DNA of 41,855 nt from Caulochytrium protostelioides (taxonomy: Eukaryota > Chytridiomycota > Caulochytriomycetes > Caulochytriales > Caulochytriaceae), in assembly GCA_003615045.1 (NCBI GenBank), contig ML014272.1:1-41855 (forward strand). The letters run 5' to 3'. Position 1 is the stretch's first letter. Each line of letters opens with the position of its first letter. Position numbers and translations under genes: made by a program. The notes under the pieces are model-generated. The model did not search any database, was not told where the DNA came from, and saw only the letters and a program-made list of their open reading frames with translations. Shown here in pieces: positions 10,601-21,220 of the stretch.

Positions 10601-13600
10601 CGAAGGGCCATGGTGAACGGCGGCGTCGTTGTCGTCGTGTCGCTGGCGGCGGTAGTGGCGACGGCTTCGTCGCTGGACGCCTGCTCGGCAAAGATGCCGA
10701 GGCGCGTGCACAGCATTGCAATGCCCTCCAGCAGACGTGCCGAGAACGCAGTCACCGTCATGTCGTCGTCGCCGACGACGACGTCGCGGTGGCCGCCGAG
10801 CAGGTAGCCGCGGAGCAGGCCCGTCACGAAGGCGTCGGGCGCGCAGAAGGCGGCCGAGGGGATGTGCTGTGCGCTGCGGTCGGCGCCGACGAGGGCCGCG
10901 AGGTAAGCCGCGAGACGCGGGGAGGCGGCCTCCACCATGGTGGTCGCGGCATCGCCCTGTTTCACGGCGAAGTCGAGCTGATGCGCGGCCAGCCAATCGC
11001 AGACGCGCGTCATCGCGGGGCTGTCGCGGGCCAGCGTGTCCGGGAAGACAAAGGCCACCGACGGGTGCGTGACGCGACCGTGGGCCAAGTAAAGGCCCAA
11101 GAACTCGCCGTTGTCGGTGGTCAATGGGAACACCGACGGCAGCGCGCCACGCGCATCACTCGGCATGCTTTCCACGTCGACGTCGATGTGGGCCGTCAGG
11201 ACAGGCGGCGCCGGCAGCGACACGGTGGTCGGGAGGCAGTCGCCCAGCTGCAGGTCCGGGGTGCGTTTATCCTCGAAGACCTGTGCGTCCTCGTTCCAGA
11301 CGATGAGGGACTTGGACTCCACGACCTTGACGTCGCGGCCGCTCTCGGTGGTGACCTTGAACATGGCCTGACCCGGGTCGTGGCGCGTGATGGCCGTGAC
11401 CTGGCCCCAGGTGACGTGGCCGTCGTTGCTGGCCGTCGGCATGTACGTCTCGGCCTGCAGTTGCAGCAGCTCCTGGTCCATGTGGGGCAAGCGCTCGACC
11501 TCGTGCGAACGCGCCGCAAGCTGGGCATCGATCCAGTTGCCGATGCGCACGCGCTGGCAGACGCCGTCGACCATCACGACAATGACGGTGTCGCCCGAGA
11601 CGGACTTGACGGCCGTGTCAATCAGACCTTCACGGCCGCCCATCGCGTGGAAGAAGAACTCCTGGGGCGTCAAGCCACGCAGGTACGAGTTCTCGACAAA
11701 GCCACGCGACTCTGGAGAGTGATCGTCCTTCGTAAAGTGCGGCAGGGTGCGGTACTGGAAGCCGAAGGGGATTCGCTTGCCCTCGACGTTCTGCTGACCG
11801 ACACATGCCGTCATCTGCGAGATGTTGATGAAGGAGCCCTTCGAGCCGGCCACAACCATCTGCTTGACGTTGTTGAACTCCTTCAGCGAGGCTTGGGCCG
11901 ACTTGCCCGCGTTGTCACGGGCGCGGTTGAGCTCGCGGTTGACGAGGGACTCGAAGGTCTCGCGGATCGTCATACCTGGCTGGCACTCGAGCTTGTCTTC
12001 CTGCGCGGCCATGATGATCTTGGACACCGCCGTCTTGGCCGCCGCGATGGTCGAGTTGATCTGCTCCATGGTGCCCATGTCGGCGATCGTGTCGCCGATG
12101 CCGATCGAGAAGCCGTTCTGGAGCAGCCAGTAGTTGATCAGCTGCTGGGTCCCGTTAAAGAAGCCCTTCGCGACTTCGGGGCCGTACTCGTTCATGGCCA
12201 CGTGGATAATGCCGTTGGCCGACGAGCCGACCGACTTCTTGCACAGAATGCCCGTTAGCAGCTCGCCGTCCTCGATAATGACCTTCGTGTCACCCGGCGA
12301 GATGTCGCTCTGCTCGTTGTCCGGGTGGCCCGAGTGGTAGGTGATCAGCGAGATCCGCGGAATGATCAGGGTCATCAGCTGCTTGCCCGTCCACAGCGGA
12401 ATGGGCTTGATGATGGCCGGCGGCGGTACGACGCCGTCCCAGTCTGGGACCCACATGAGCAGGTTCATGACAAAGTCGCGACGCAGGAAGTTGTCGCGCT
12501 TTGTGAACTTGCGGATGCCGCACAGCGTGTCCTGCACGATACCCATACACGGCGCGTTTTTCTGCGGCGTGACGATCTGCTTGGGGACCATGCAGATCTC
12601 GCGGATCTCGGCCTTCGTCTCGTAGCTCTGGCCCACAATAATCGGCTTTGAAGCTATGGTGACGCGATCGCCCACGAGAAGAGCCCGCTGGGCCACGATG
12701 AGGTGATCTTCGTGTTCCACTGTGACGCACCACACACGTCCGCTGTAAGGCACTGTGCGCACATGTTCGCGCCGCATGGAGGGATGACAGGCGAGTGTGC
12801 CATCTCCGCCTGTCGGCTCTGCGAAGTGCACCCGCCAGGCGTCGACGGGGGCCTTGATCGGGCTCCATCCCCCTTGCTGCTCTGGCTCCAGCACATCCCA
12901 CGCCGCAGGTGACAGACTGCGACAGCGGCTGCGATGTATGTATCGGCAGATGGTACCAGCGCGGTCGCCCAGTGTGAAGTAGGCACTGTAGCCTGCGCGG
13001 AGTAGCACTGCTAGCAGCTCGTCGCGGAAGCGCGTGGACGAGGTGCAGATCTGCCGCTGCGGCGTGTCCCACTTGTCGTCCGCGCGATGCAGGCCACGCA
13101 CGATCTGACGGAGCTGCCCACTGCTGCAAAGTTGTACCCACGCCGGAAACCATTCCGCAGCCTTGACTTGGAGCATTGCCTCATTCTCCTTCGGGCTGGC
13201 AGACGCGGCGTACTTGGTGCCGTACACTGCGTGCAGCGCCGTGAACCAGGAGTGGCGGATCACGCCAAAGTAGTGCATGCCATCTGCGTCGTGGTATTCC
13301 GACCACTCCGAATCGGCCAAGCCGGTGGCAGGCAACTGCTGGCGCAGCCATGCGATGTCTTGCTCCTTGCTCTGGCCGAACACGACACGCTTGTTCTCAG
13401 TGTCCAGCGACCCGTCGCCGAGCCAGAAGCCGAAGAGCTCGAGAAAGGCTGCCACCTGGTCGTCGCCCTGTAGCTCGAACTGAGCAGTGAGGGCCTCCAC
13501 GACGCCGGCCTTGTCGTTGTCTCCGACGCCGCCACGCGCGCAGGCAGCAAAGCGCAGGTGTGTGTGCGGAACGTTGGCCAGTTCATCGGCGCGGAGCTTG

Positions 13601-15691
13601 GTCGGCGGTTGGTCCTGGATCACGTCATCGGCACCCACCTGCGCCCACATGCGATGGTTGGGCGTCACACGCAGCGAGAGGTGGTTACTGAGACCAGCGT
13701 CGCGTCCGTTGGCCTCCGGTTCGTACTCATTGCAGCCGGCGACCCAAGTGCGCGCCTCGTGCTCGTGCGTGAAGTCCATCAGCGTGCCCGATGGGTGAAC
13801 GAACGGCTCCACCACTTTACCGGGGCGGAATACCAGAGTGTCCGACGCCACATCGTAGCAAGCGTACGTCACCGTCTCACCGGCAAGCAACAGGGCCGAC
13901 AGCTGGTCGTAGAACAGGAAGCCGTGGTTGGTCAACACGCGCGTCTCTTCGACCGGAAAGCACTGCGGCACGTGCAAGTTCATCTCGTCACCGTCGAAAT
14001 CGGCGTTGTACGGCGAGGTCACAGAGAGGTTGAGACGGAAGGTCGAGTACGGCATGACTTTGACGCGGTGACCCATCATACTCATCTTGTGGAGCGAGGG
14101 CTGACGGTTGAAGATGACGACGTCGTCATCCATCAAGTGGCGCTCGACCTTGTAGCCGAACTGCAGCTGGCTGAACCGGCCATACCGCAGATCGATGCGT
14201 TCGCCGGTATCCTTGATGATGTACTTGGCGCCCGGGTGCTCGGTCGGGCCGTTCTGCACATAGGCCTGGAGGCGGTCGATGTTGAACGGGGTCACCATCT
14301 CCGGGAAGGTCAGGTTGCGCGCGATCGAGCGGGGCACGCCGACCTGGTCGATGGAGATGTTGGGGTCACCCGTAATGACGGTGCGCGCCGAGAAGTCGAC
14401 GCGCTTGCCCATGAGGTTGCCGCGAAGACGGCCTTCCTTGCCCTTCAGACGGGCGCGGATCGCCTTGACGGGCCGGCCCGTCGTCTGCAGCGCCTGCGGC
14501 ATCCCGGCAATGTCGTTGTCCATGTACGTGGCCACATGGTACTGCAAAAGCTGCTCGAACTCCTGGATGATGTGCGTCGGCGAGTTCTCGATCAAATGGC
14601 GGCTGAGCGACATGTTGGCCTTGATGATGTCCGCGAGCTTATGCGTCAAATCGTCGTTGCTGCCGGCCGAGCTGTCCATCGTGATGAAGGGGCGCACGGG
14701 CAGCGGCGGGACCGGCAGCACCGTGATGACCATCCACTCGGGGCGGGCCCACTGCGGGCTGAAGCCCATCGCGACGATATCATCGTCCGAGATGCCCTTC
14801 AAAATCTGGAGCACGCGCTCGATGCGGAAGTTGAGGATCTTGGGCGGCGTGTTGTTCGCGCGGTCGTCCGCCGAGAGCGGGTACTGCACCTTGAGGGTGA
14901 GGCCCTGGCGGCGGATATCGGGCTGCGTCTGGCCACACCCGCCGTGGCGACTCTTGCGCTTCGTGTTGGGGTTGGGCCGGCCATCGTCGTCGAACTCGAC
15001 CATGTGCTTGTCATCCTCCTCGTCGTCCGCCGCGCAGGTCTTCTTACTCTTGCACAGCGCCCAAACCTGCTCGAAACGGCGTTTGCGGTCTTTGAGCTGG
15101 CGGGCCAGCTTGAACTTTTGGTCCGCGTCGTCGACCTTGAGCTTGTAGCAGTAGACGCAGACGCACTCTAGGACCTTCTTGATCTTGTCGATGTAGCCCG
15201 GGTGCAGCACAGCCTTCGCGAGCTCGATGTGGCCGAAGTGGCCCGGGCAGTCGGTCATGTTCTCGTGGCACGTCAGGCATTTCTGGGTGCGGTCGATTGT
15301 GCCCATGCGAGTGTCGTGCAGCCCGCCGGGTTTCGGGACGCCATTCTCGCTCAACTCTGCATGCTCAATCTTGGCCACCGACATGGCTTTCTAGAGAACC
15401 CGCCAATCAAGGGGGAGAGTCGTGGATGGGTGCGAAAGAAGCAACAACAGCAGCAACAACAACCATGAAAGAGAAGTGAGATGAGCGCGTGCATCGAAAG
15501 CAGTCCATGGGTATCGATGCGAGAAGGGAGACTACCGGCCGGGACGGATCGCGGCCATCCGTGCATCGTTGCGTGAAGCCATGTCATCATACCGTTTCTT
15601 CGGGCGACAGGATGCCGAACTGGATGTGGTTGACCTTGCGCAGCGGCGCCGACGAGGCCGGCCACGGGCTGCCGGAGATACCGCCTGCCAT
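7621..15691 (-). CDS. RPB1: RNA polymerase II largest subunit RPB1, with two inteins and one intron
   Basis: The catalytic subunit of nuclear RNA polymerase II. Exon 1 is 15691-15593 (33 codons: MAGGISGSPW... ending HIQFGILSPEET) and exon 2 is 15390-7621. The 202-nt intron reads GTATGA...CTCTAG, phase 0, and joins SPEET to KAMSVAKIEHAEL, restoring the family N terminus. The precursor is 2622 residues; without the inteins it is 1761, close to yeast Rpb1 (1733). Visible parts: clamp zinc ligands (CLTCHENMTDCPGHFGH), metal-binding loop NADFDGDEMN, funnel and bridge helix (GREGLIDTAVK | TAETGYIQRR), trigger loop (MTLNTFHFAG), and a CTD of about 26 YSPTSPS heptads. Intein 1 lies after NLHVPQ and intein 2 after DTAVK, both at the active centre, so the enzyme should be dead until both are spliced out. 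The ATG at 15691 has context tcaccATGG. Without exon 1 the frame would start at MSVAKIEH and lack about 35 conserved residues. Confidence 0.97.
7672..8246 (-). repeat. RPB1 CTD heptad repeat coding array (21-bp unit)
   Basis: About 26 copies of the 21-bp unit encode YSPTSPS. Variants include FSPTSPS (four places), YTPTSPS and one broken unit YSPTNRG. The array ends YSPSDGTTAYSPTTSSASKDSAK-stop (given in parts: YSPSDGTTAYSPTT, SSASKDSAK). This is the phosphorylated platform for capping, splicing and 3'-end factors. Most units are consensus, more regular than the distal half of the human CTD. Confidence 0.95.
10357..11604 (-). other. intein 2 in RPB1, degenerate homing endonuclease
   Basis: 416 residues (1296-1711 of the precursor). 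It starts at Ser (SVSGDTVIVVMVDG). The block B region GRDVKVVESKSLIVW has Lys where TxxH inteins have His. The endonuclease region retains the two LAGLIDADG helices in outline (FLGLYLAHGRV near intein residue 171, GLLRGYLLGGH near 269), but the expected acidic residues read His and Gly. Block F is VYDVTVPSTLNFAL and block G is ASGLVVKD, followed by extein Thr. Removal gives DTAVK-TAETGYIQRRLV, the normal bridge helix. Terminal Asp and penultimate Lys are both atypical. Confidence 0.92.
12628..13962 (-). other. intein 1 in RPB1, LAGLIDADG homing endonuclease apparently intact
   Basis: 445 residues (510-954 of the precursor). It starts at Cys (CFPVEETRVLTNHGF), has block B with TPNH (LSLRVTPNHRMW), and a LAGLIDADG endonuclease with motifs FGFWLGDGSL (near intein residue 181) and IVRGLHRADDK (near 292), both keeping the acidic residue. 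Block F is VWCVTVEHEDHLIVAQ. It ends at block G, PIIVGQ, followed by extein Ser. Removing it gives NLHVPQ-SYETKAEIREIC, which matches the uninterrupted family (VPQSEETRAE in others). The C-terminal pair is Gly-Gln, not His-Asn. Terminal Gln is known in a minority of splicing inteins, so splicing is plausible. Confidence 0.93.
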
Positions 15692-17012
15692 GGTGACGCG
15701 GGGTCGGTTGAAGCCCACCGGAACGATCCGGGCACGAAGCGAGAGGAGAGGGATACACGACGAGCCGCCGTCTCACCACGGCAGCACGTGAAGCAGCCGG
15801 CCCGCGCGCGTATCGAGCCCGCGTCGTCTGAGGCAGCACGCCGATGGGCGGTCAGCCGGGGCGGACGGATGGAGTCGCAAGGGATGCCGTCGAGCGCGTC
15901 TCCGCGGGCGTCGCCCACCAATCACGCGCCTCGGAGCGCTGGAACGGGCAAACACCGCCAGCAACGGCCGTCTGAAGCCCGCAAGGGGAGCACGGGTGAA
16001 CGGCCCCTGTCGCCTCGCGCGCACACGGGCCGGGCAGACGGACGGACGGAAAAGGGAGATGCCCCAGGGACGAGACAAGCACCGGAATGCTTCGGGCCAA
16101 CACAGGCGGCGCCGTCACGGATCAGGATGCAAAGGTCACACGCGTGCCCGAGCAGACAGACGCGGGTGCTGCGCTGACACGAGGACCGTGGCGCCACCGA
16201 CCAGCGAGGCTCGCGATAACGCCAGCAACCGCTCGTCGCGCCGTCGCACCCCTCCAAGCACTGATGCCGCTTCCGCCGACGCGCGTTGTCTTGAATGGCG
16301 GCGAGAGGCAGCGCCGCGCACGCGCGCACGTGGCCGTCGGTAGACGCGGGATACGGCACACGGGAGTGCGTGGGGGGGTTCCGCCGCGGCTGACGTAGGA
16401 CGTACGGGCGACGGCGGCGGCGGCGGCGGCGGCGGCAGCGGCAGCGGCAACGTGGGCGTCCCCGCCATCCGGACGCCGGCCCGGCCCGCCTCCCCTCTTC
16501 CCCGCCCCTCGGCCGGGCCGACGCGGGAGAGCGACCGGAATGCCGCGGCCATTGCTCCGCCGTCGCCGCGAGGCTGGTGCGAGGGGAGAAAGGGAGCGAG
16601 AGGCGGGACGTGGCGGCATCGAGGCCGGCGAGGACGGCAGGACGGCTGGAGAGCCAGGCCCGTTCAGGGACCCGCGCGAACGAGGGGACCGTCGCAAGGT
16701 ATCTTGCCCCGGGGCGTCTCGGCCGACGCGACCAACAGAAACACAAGAAGCGACGCGATCCCGTCGGCGGCGCTGCGAAGGGTGACGCGCTGCCGAGGGC
16801 ACGCAGTGGCCACGTGGCAGATCGGACGCCGAGGGCGCTCCGCATCGAGCGGAGCCGGACGGATCACCCTCTCATGGGGCGGTCAGCAGCATGCGAGGCC
16901 AGCGGCCCCGGCACGACGCCTGCCCAGGCCTGCGAGGCCCAGGGCATCGCTCGCGGTGGCGGGATGAATCGCATATCGTTATTTTTCTCATATCAAACAT
17001 ATCAGACGCCGA
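15692..17012. other. intergenic between CBC1 3' end and RPB1 start
   Basis: 1.3 kb of GC-rich sequence with overlapping open frames in all phases and no recognisable domain. It should contain the RPB1 promoter. A GGC trinucleotide run lies near 16412-16450. Confidence 0.5.
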
Positions 17013-20000
17013 TTACAGCTGCTGGTAGAAGAGGTAGCGGTGGGACTCGGTGTTCTGGCACGTGCGCCACACCAGGTCGAGCTCGCGGTAGGTCGTGCGG
17101 ACAAAGCCGGGCAGCGGCGCCGTCTCGCCGAACACCACGCCTGCGAGCGTCTCGCGCAGCCCGCCGAACTGCTCGCGGTACGTGAAACCCACGCCCCGCC
17201 AGTAGCCGAGCACCCAGCGCAGCGCCAGCACGGCTTCGGGCGTCGCCGCCTCGGGCGCCGCCGTCGCCAGCGCGGCGCCCAGCGTCGGCGCCGTCAGATC
17301 GCTGCCGGCGGGCACCATCGCCGTCACGAGCGACACGAAGTGCCGCGCCGTCGCGACAAAGGCCTCGCGCTGCTCGCGCTGCGCGGCGCTCAGCGCGCGC
17401 TCCAGCGCGTCCATCTCGGGGGTGCGCGCCGGTGCCGCCGCGTCCACCATCATCGCTGCGGTGTCCGTGGTCGCGCCATCAGCAGCAGCCGCAGCGCCGT
17501 CGGCAGCAGCAGCGGCGTTCGCTTGGGCGGCCTTGGCGTCGGCGTCGGCGGCGGCCTGGGCGTCGGCGCGCACCGTCTTGAGGCGCTTCTGGATCTGGAG
17601 AATGCGGAGATTGCATTTGCGCAGCGCGTTGGAGAGGATGCGGTAGTAGAGCGGGTCGCCGGCGTGCTGGGCCATGCGCTGCGGGGCGCAGGCGAAGTCG
17701 ATGACGGCCGAGGAGGGCAGGACGCGGTAGTTGATGCACTTATCGAGCCATATCTCGAGGAACTGCGAGCGGAAGCGGAAGTACGTGGCGAGGGTCTCTA
17801 GGAAGCGGCGGGCGCGGTCCGGGTCGGCATCGGCGCTGCTGGCGCCGCCGCCCATGCGGCGCAGCAGCGGCAGGTAGCGCTCGATGGCGTTCAGCACGTG
17901 GCTGAAGCTCTTGACGCTGGTATCGAGCAGGGCCTGGAGCACGACGTCCTGGCAGAGCGCGTCGATGCTCTCGTTGGCCAGGGCCGGGCACGCGTCCGGC
18001 AGGCACTCGGGCGCCGTGAGCGGGAAGGCGACGTTGGCCAGCGACGTGCGCAGGTCGCCGACCAGCGTCTCGATCTCCTCGACGGTGGCGCGGCGGGCGA
18101 ACGCGTCCGGGAACGCGCGCATCACGTCGAGCGTGGTCGAGGCGAAGCGGATGCACGGCGCGTCCCAGGGCTGGCCGTACGCGAAGCTGCTGACGGGCGC
18201 GTGCGGCAGGAAGCGGTCGACGAAGGCGGGCGGCAGCGTTGACTTGATCCGGTCGTAGTACGAGAGCCGCGCCATGCGGCGCAGCGTCTCACGGACCATG
18301 ACGGCCTGCGGGCTCTGATCGGGCTGCGCGAGCACGGTGCTCCACGCGTCCCACTTCCACGTGAACCCAAAGTTGCTCAGGTGCAGCGAGAACCAGTCGG
18401 AGAGCGCGAGCACGGTGAGCACGTCGACGCCGCCGCGGCCATCCGCCATGGCCATGTGGTGCCACAGCTGGCGGATCGAGCGGCCCATGATCGCCGGAAT
18501 CGTCTGCATGCTCTTTTTGCACATGTCGCTGAGCAGCGTCATGTACGCGACGGTCTGGCGGTCGCTGACGGGCAGCCGCAGGATCTCCGCAATCAGCGCC
18601 TCGACCGCGGCCTGCACAAAGTGCTCAGCGCCGGCCACGGTGCCGAACTCGGTCGACAGCGAGAAGAGGATGTCCGCGCACATCGTGTGGTTCTGCGGCG
18701 TGAACCGGATGATGTCCACCGCGAGCTGGCGCAGCAGGTGGCGCTCCCACGTCGTCTCGGACGCGAGGTGGTGCAGGCGGCGCTCGGGGCTCGCGGCATT
18801 CATGGCATCCGTCATGATCCACAGCAGCGATGTCGGCGTGTACTTGAGCGCGCGGCCGTCGATCGCCGGCCACGTGGCGGGCGCGACCGTCGCGGGCGCC
18901 GCGCTCGCGCACTCCTTGCGCAGGAAGTCCAGCTGCGTATAGTAGAGCCCCTCGATGCGGGCGCTCGGCGAGCCGCGCGCCGCGTCGTCAGCGCTCGTGT
19001 CGGGCGTTTCGGTCGACGCATCCACATCGCCGTCGGCCGGCTGGAGCAGCGGCTTGGCCGCGTTCCAGAAGGACACGTTAATGCGCTGCGGCGCGGGCAG
19101 CAGCGCCGTCGCGGCGTCGAGGTCGCGGACGTTCGCGCAGGCACGGTTCATCAGCTCCGCGGCCTCGTCGGGCCCGCAGACGACGTCAAAGTAGCCCGTG
19201 AGCTCGGCGTGATACGCGGCATCGAAGAGGCCCCAGATAAACGGCAGACTCTGGAGCAGCACGCCGGCGACGGCCTCGCGGGCCGCGAGGAAGGCCGGGT
19301 CGGTGGCGCCCTCCGCGCCACCGGCGACGTGCAGCAGGCGCTGAATGAGCGTCTGGACAAACGCCGCGTCCAGCACCTTCGCATGCGCCATCAGGGCGAC
19401 CGCCTGGAACACCGCCTTGAGGGTGACCCAGTCGCGGGCTTCCAAGCAAGCGACCAGCGTCGTGTTGAGCAGTGCCGCGAGCTCGCCGGCGAAGGCGGCG
19501 TTGCGCGACGCGAGCTCGCGGACGATCCGGACCGTCACAAACACGCGCGTCGGCAGCTGCACGAGCGCCACGACCAGCAGCTTCAGCACCGTCTCGCTGG
19601 ACAGCGTCTGGTAGTCGCGCTCGAGCGACTCGACGACCGCCGACAGCGACACGGGGTCCTGCGCGCGGCTGCTGTACGGCGCCAGCAGCAGGCCCTGCAG
19701 CTGCGCCATCAGCGCTGACTCGGCTTCACCCAGCAGACTCAGCACTGGCGTGATCTTGGCGCGCGAACGCACGCCTTGCCCACGGCCGCGGCTGCGTTCG
19801 CCATGGTGGTGACCGCCGTGGCCGCCGCCATGGCCGCCGCTGTAGTGGCTCCCGCCACCACCGGCATAACCCTGGCCCGGCGCGGCGCCATAGCCGCTGC
19901 TGTAGCCCCCGCCGCCGGCGCCCTCGCCGCCGCCGTAGGTGCTGCCGGCATAGGTGCTGCCGGCATAGTTGCTGCCCGCGTAGTGGCTGCCCGTGTAGGT

Positions 20001-20210
20001 GCTGCCGCCGCCATAGGCGGCGGCGTAGCCGGCGCCGACGTAGTGGCTGCCGCCGCTGGCGCCGCCGTCCGCATAGCCGCTGCCGTTTCGGCGCGGCGCG
20101 GCTTCGCGGTCATAGGGGGTCTGGCGGCCGTAGCCTGCGCGTCGTAGTGCGGACCCGCGAATCATCCATGATGGCAGCGATGGCGCGAGATTGTGGGCGC
20201 GGAAGGTCAT
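17013..20210 (-). CDS. CBC1: nuclear cap-binding complex large subunit (CBC1/CBP80/NCBP1)
   Basis: The MIF4G-repeat scaffold of the nuclear cap-binding complex. With the small RRM subunit CBC2 it binds the m7G cap of Pol II transcripts and aids splicing, export and the pioneer round of translation. 1065 residues against about 790 in human. The best family match is FSLHLSNFGFTWKWDAW followed by a RMARLSYYDRIKSTLPP segment, and the C-terminal FLEIWLDKCINYRVLPSSAV with LRKCNLRILQIQKRLKTV. The first MIF4G repeat starts near residue 154. Before it is an unusual N-terminal tail: about 90 residues of Gly/Tyr/Ser repeats (GSHYAGSNYAGSTYAGSTYG), a His/Gly run, then a basic RSRGRGQGVRSRAK stretch that may be the nuclear localisation signal. 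An Ala/Asp-rich insert breaks the C-terminal coiled segment. The ATG at 20210 is the first in frame (a GTG lies at 20222); the ATG at 20165 is an alternative. Confidence 0.88.
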   Translation of the reverse strand: MTFRAHNLAPSLPSWMIRGSALRRAGYGRQTPYDREAAPRRNGSGYADGGASGGSHYVGAGYAAAYGGGSTYTGSHYAGSNYAGSTYAGSTYGGGEGAGGGGYSSGYGAAPGQGYAGGGGSHYSGGHGGGHGGHHHGERSRGRGQGVRSRAKITPVLSLLGEAESALMAQLQGLLLAPYSSRAQDPVSLSAVVESLERDYQTLSSETVLKLLVVALVQLPTRVFVTVRIVRELASRNAAFAGELAALLNTTLVACLEARDWVTLKAVFQAVALMAHAKVLDAAFVQTLIQRLLHVAGGAEGATDPAFLAAREAVAGVLLQSLPFIWGLFDAAYHAELTGYFDVVCGPDEAAELMNRACANVRDLDAATALLPAPQRINVSFWNAAKPLLQPADGDVDASTETPDTSADDAARGSPSARIEGLYYTQLDFLRKECASAAPATVAPATWPAIDGRALKYTPTSLLWIMTDAMNAASPERRLHHLASETTWERHLLRQLAVDIIRFTPQNHTMCADILFSLSTEFGTVAGAEHFVQAAVEALIAEILRLPVSDRQTVAYMTLLSDMCKKSMQTIPAIMGRSIRQLWHHMAMADGRGGVDVLTVLALSDWFSLHLSNFGFTWKWDAWSTVLAQPDQSPQAVMVRETLRRMARLSYYDRIKSTLPPAFVDRFLPHAPVSSFAYGQPWDAPCIRFASTTLDVMRAFPDAFARRATVEEIETLVGDLRTSLANVAFPLTAPECLPDACPALANESIDALCQDVVLQALLDTSVKSFSHVLNAIERYLPLLRRMGGGASSADADPDRARRFLETLATYFRFRSQFLEIWLDKCINYRVLPSSAVIDFACAPQRMAQHAGDPLYYRILSNALRKCNLRILQIQKRLKTVRADAQAAADADAKAAQANAAAAADGAAAAADGATTDTAAMMVDAAAPARTPEMDALERALSAAQREQREAFVATARHFVSLVTAMVPAGSDLTAPTLGAALATAAPEAATPEAVLALRWVLGYWRGVGFTYREQFGGLRETLAGVVFGETAPLPGFVRTTYRELDLVWRTCQNTESHRYLFYQQL

Positions 20211-21220
20211 GGCATGATGCACACGTCAGAGCAGCGGGGTGAGTCTTGCATGCGCTGGCGTCATCAATGCGTGGGGTGGGGGGTTGGGGGGTAGCCGGGC
20301 GCCGCGGATGCGCACGTGGAAAGCACGTGGCCTGCACATGGCGGCGGGCACGTGGCCGCGATGGGAAACGTTACCGCTAGACGAACGAGAGTCCGACATG
20401 GCCAATCAGGACGCCGTCAAAGCGAGAGAGTGGCGCCCGAAGACAGAGGGTTGCGGTTGCGGCCACGCCGAGGAACGCGGGCGCGGAGATGAGGCCGCGG
20501 CGGAGGGGATGAGCGGTCCGGACGAAGGGAGAGGCGGTCCGGTCGGGAGCGAGGGAGCACCCGGAGACAGTCGTGCGCGGACCCAAGGCGGCGGTGATCG
20601 ATACCGAGAGACCGGTAGCGTCGGCGGAGAGAGGACCGTCACGGCGACCGCGCGACTCGCACCTGCTCCGCGGGCATTAAGCTCCCGGCGCGGTTTGCTT
20701 CTTTGCACTTCGAAGGGAGTGGGGGCGGCGCAGGATACAGCGGTCGGAGTCGCCCTCATCCATCGCGCTACGGCGTGAAGTATCCTGTCGGCTCGGCGCG
20801 TGGGCTGCGCGTTCGACTGACCGGCTCGCGCCGCTGCTCAGCCGCAAGCCGCCCGGCGACCCGCCCATCACCGACGGGTCCAGCGCGGCCCTGCGCCTCG
20901 CCGCCCCTGCGTGAGCACCATGGGCGCCAACAGCGGCAAGGGGAGAGACATCGCGCGATGCAGAAGGGCCTCCCTTGCTGGTCACTCCCGACCTTCCCGA
21001 CTAGTACTCGAGGTCATGGCAGCCCACATCGGCCAGAAATCATGTGCATCGTCGGCGTCGACCGGACGTGTGATGCACGAGAATGTCTCCCTTGCTTTTC
21101 AGATTGAAGTATACGAGCAACCACACGGAACAACGATGTATCCACGCGAAATGAGAATATATCGTAATGATTTTTTTTGTTTGTATCGGGTCAAGGGCCC
21201 CGCTTCACGCTTCACCCTCG
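20211..21220. other. intergenic between BIG1 and CBC1
   Basis: No gene is recognised. It holds the CBC1 promoter side and an AT-richer patch (about 21100-21190, with a T8 run) that is probably the BIG1 3' UTR. Confidence 0.5.

Noticed and set aside
8236-12258. Plus-strand open frame of 1340 codons
   Set aside because: It is antisense to RPB1, rich in Arg/His/Val/Leu from complementary codons, and has no domain.
10357-13962. The two RPB1 inserts as in-frame spliceosomal introns
   Set aside because: They are open in frame for over 400 codons each and carry ordered intein blocks and LAGLIDADG regions.
13558-15171. Plus-strand open frame of 537 codons
   Set aside because: It is antisense to the RPB1 N-terminal half.
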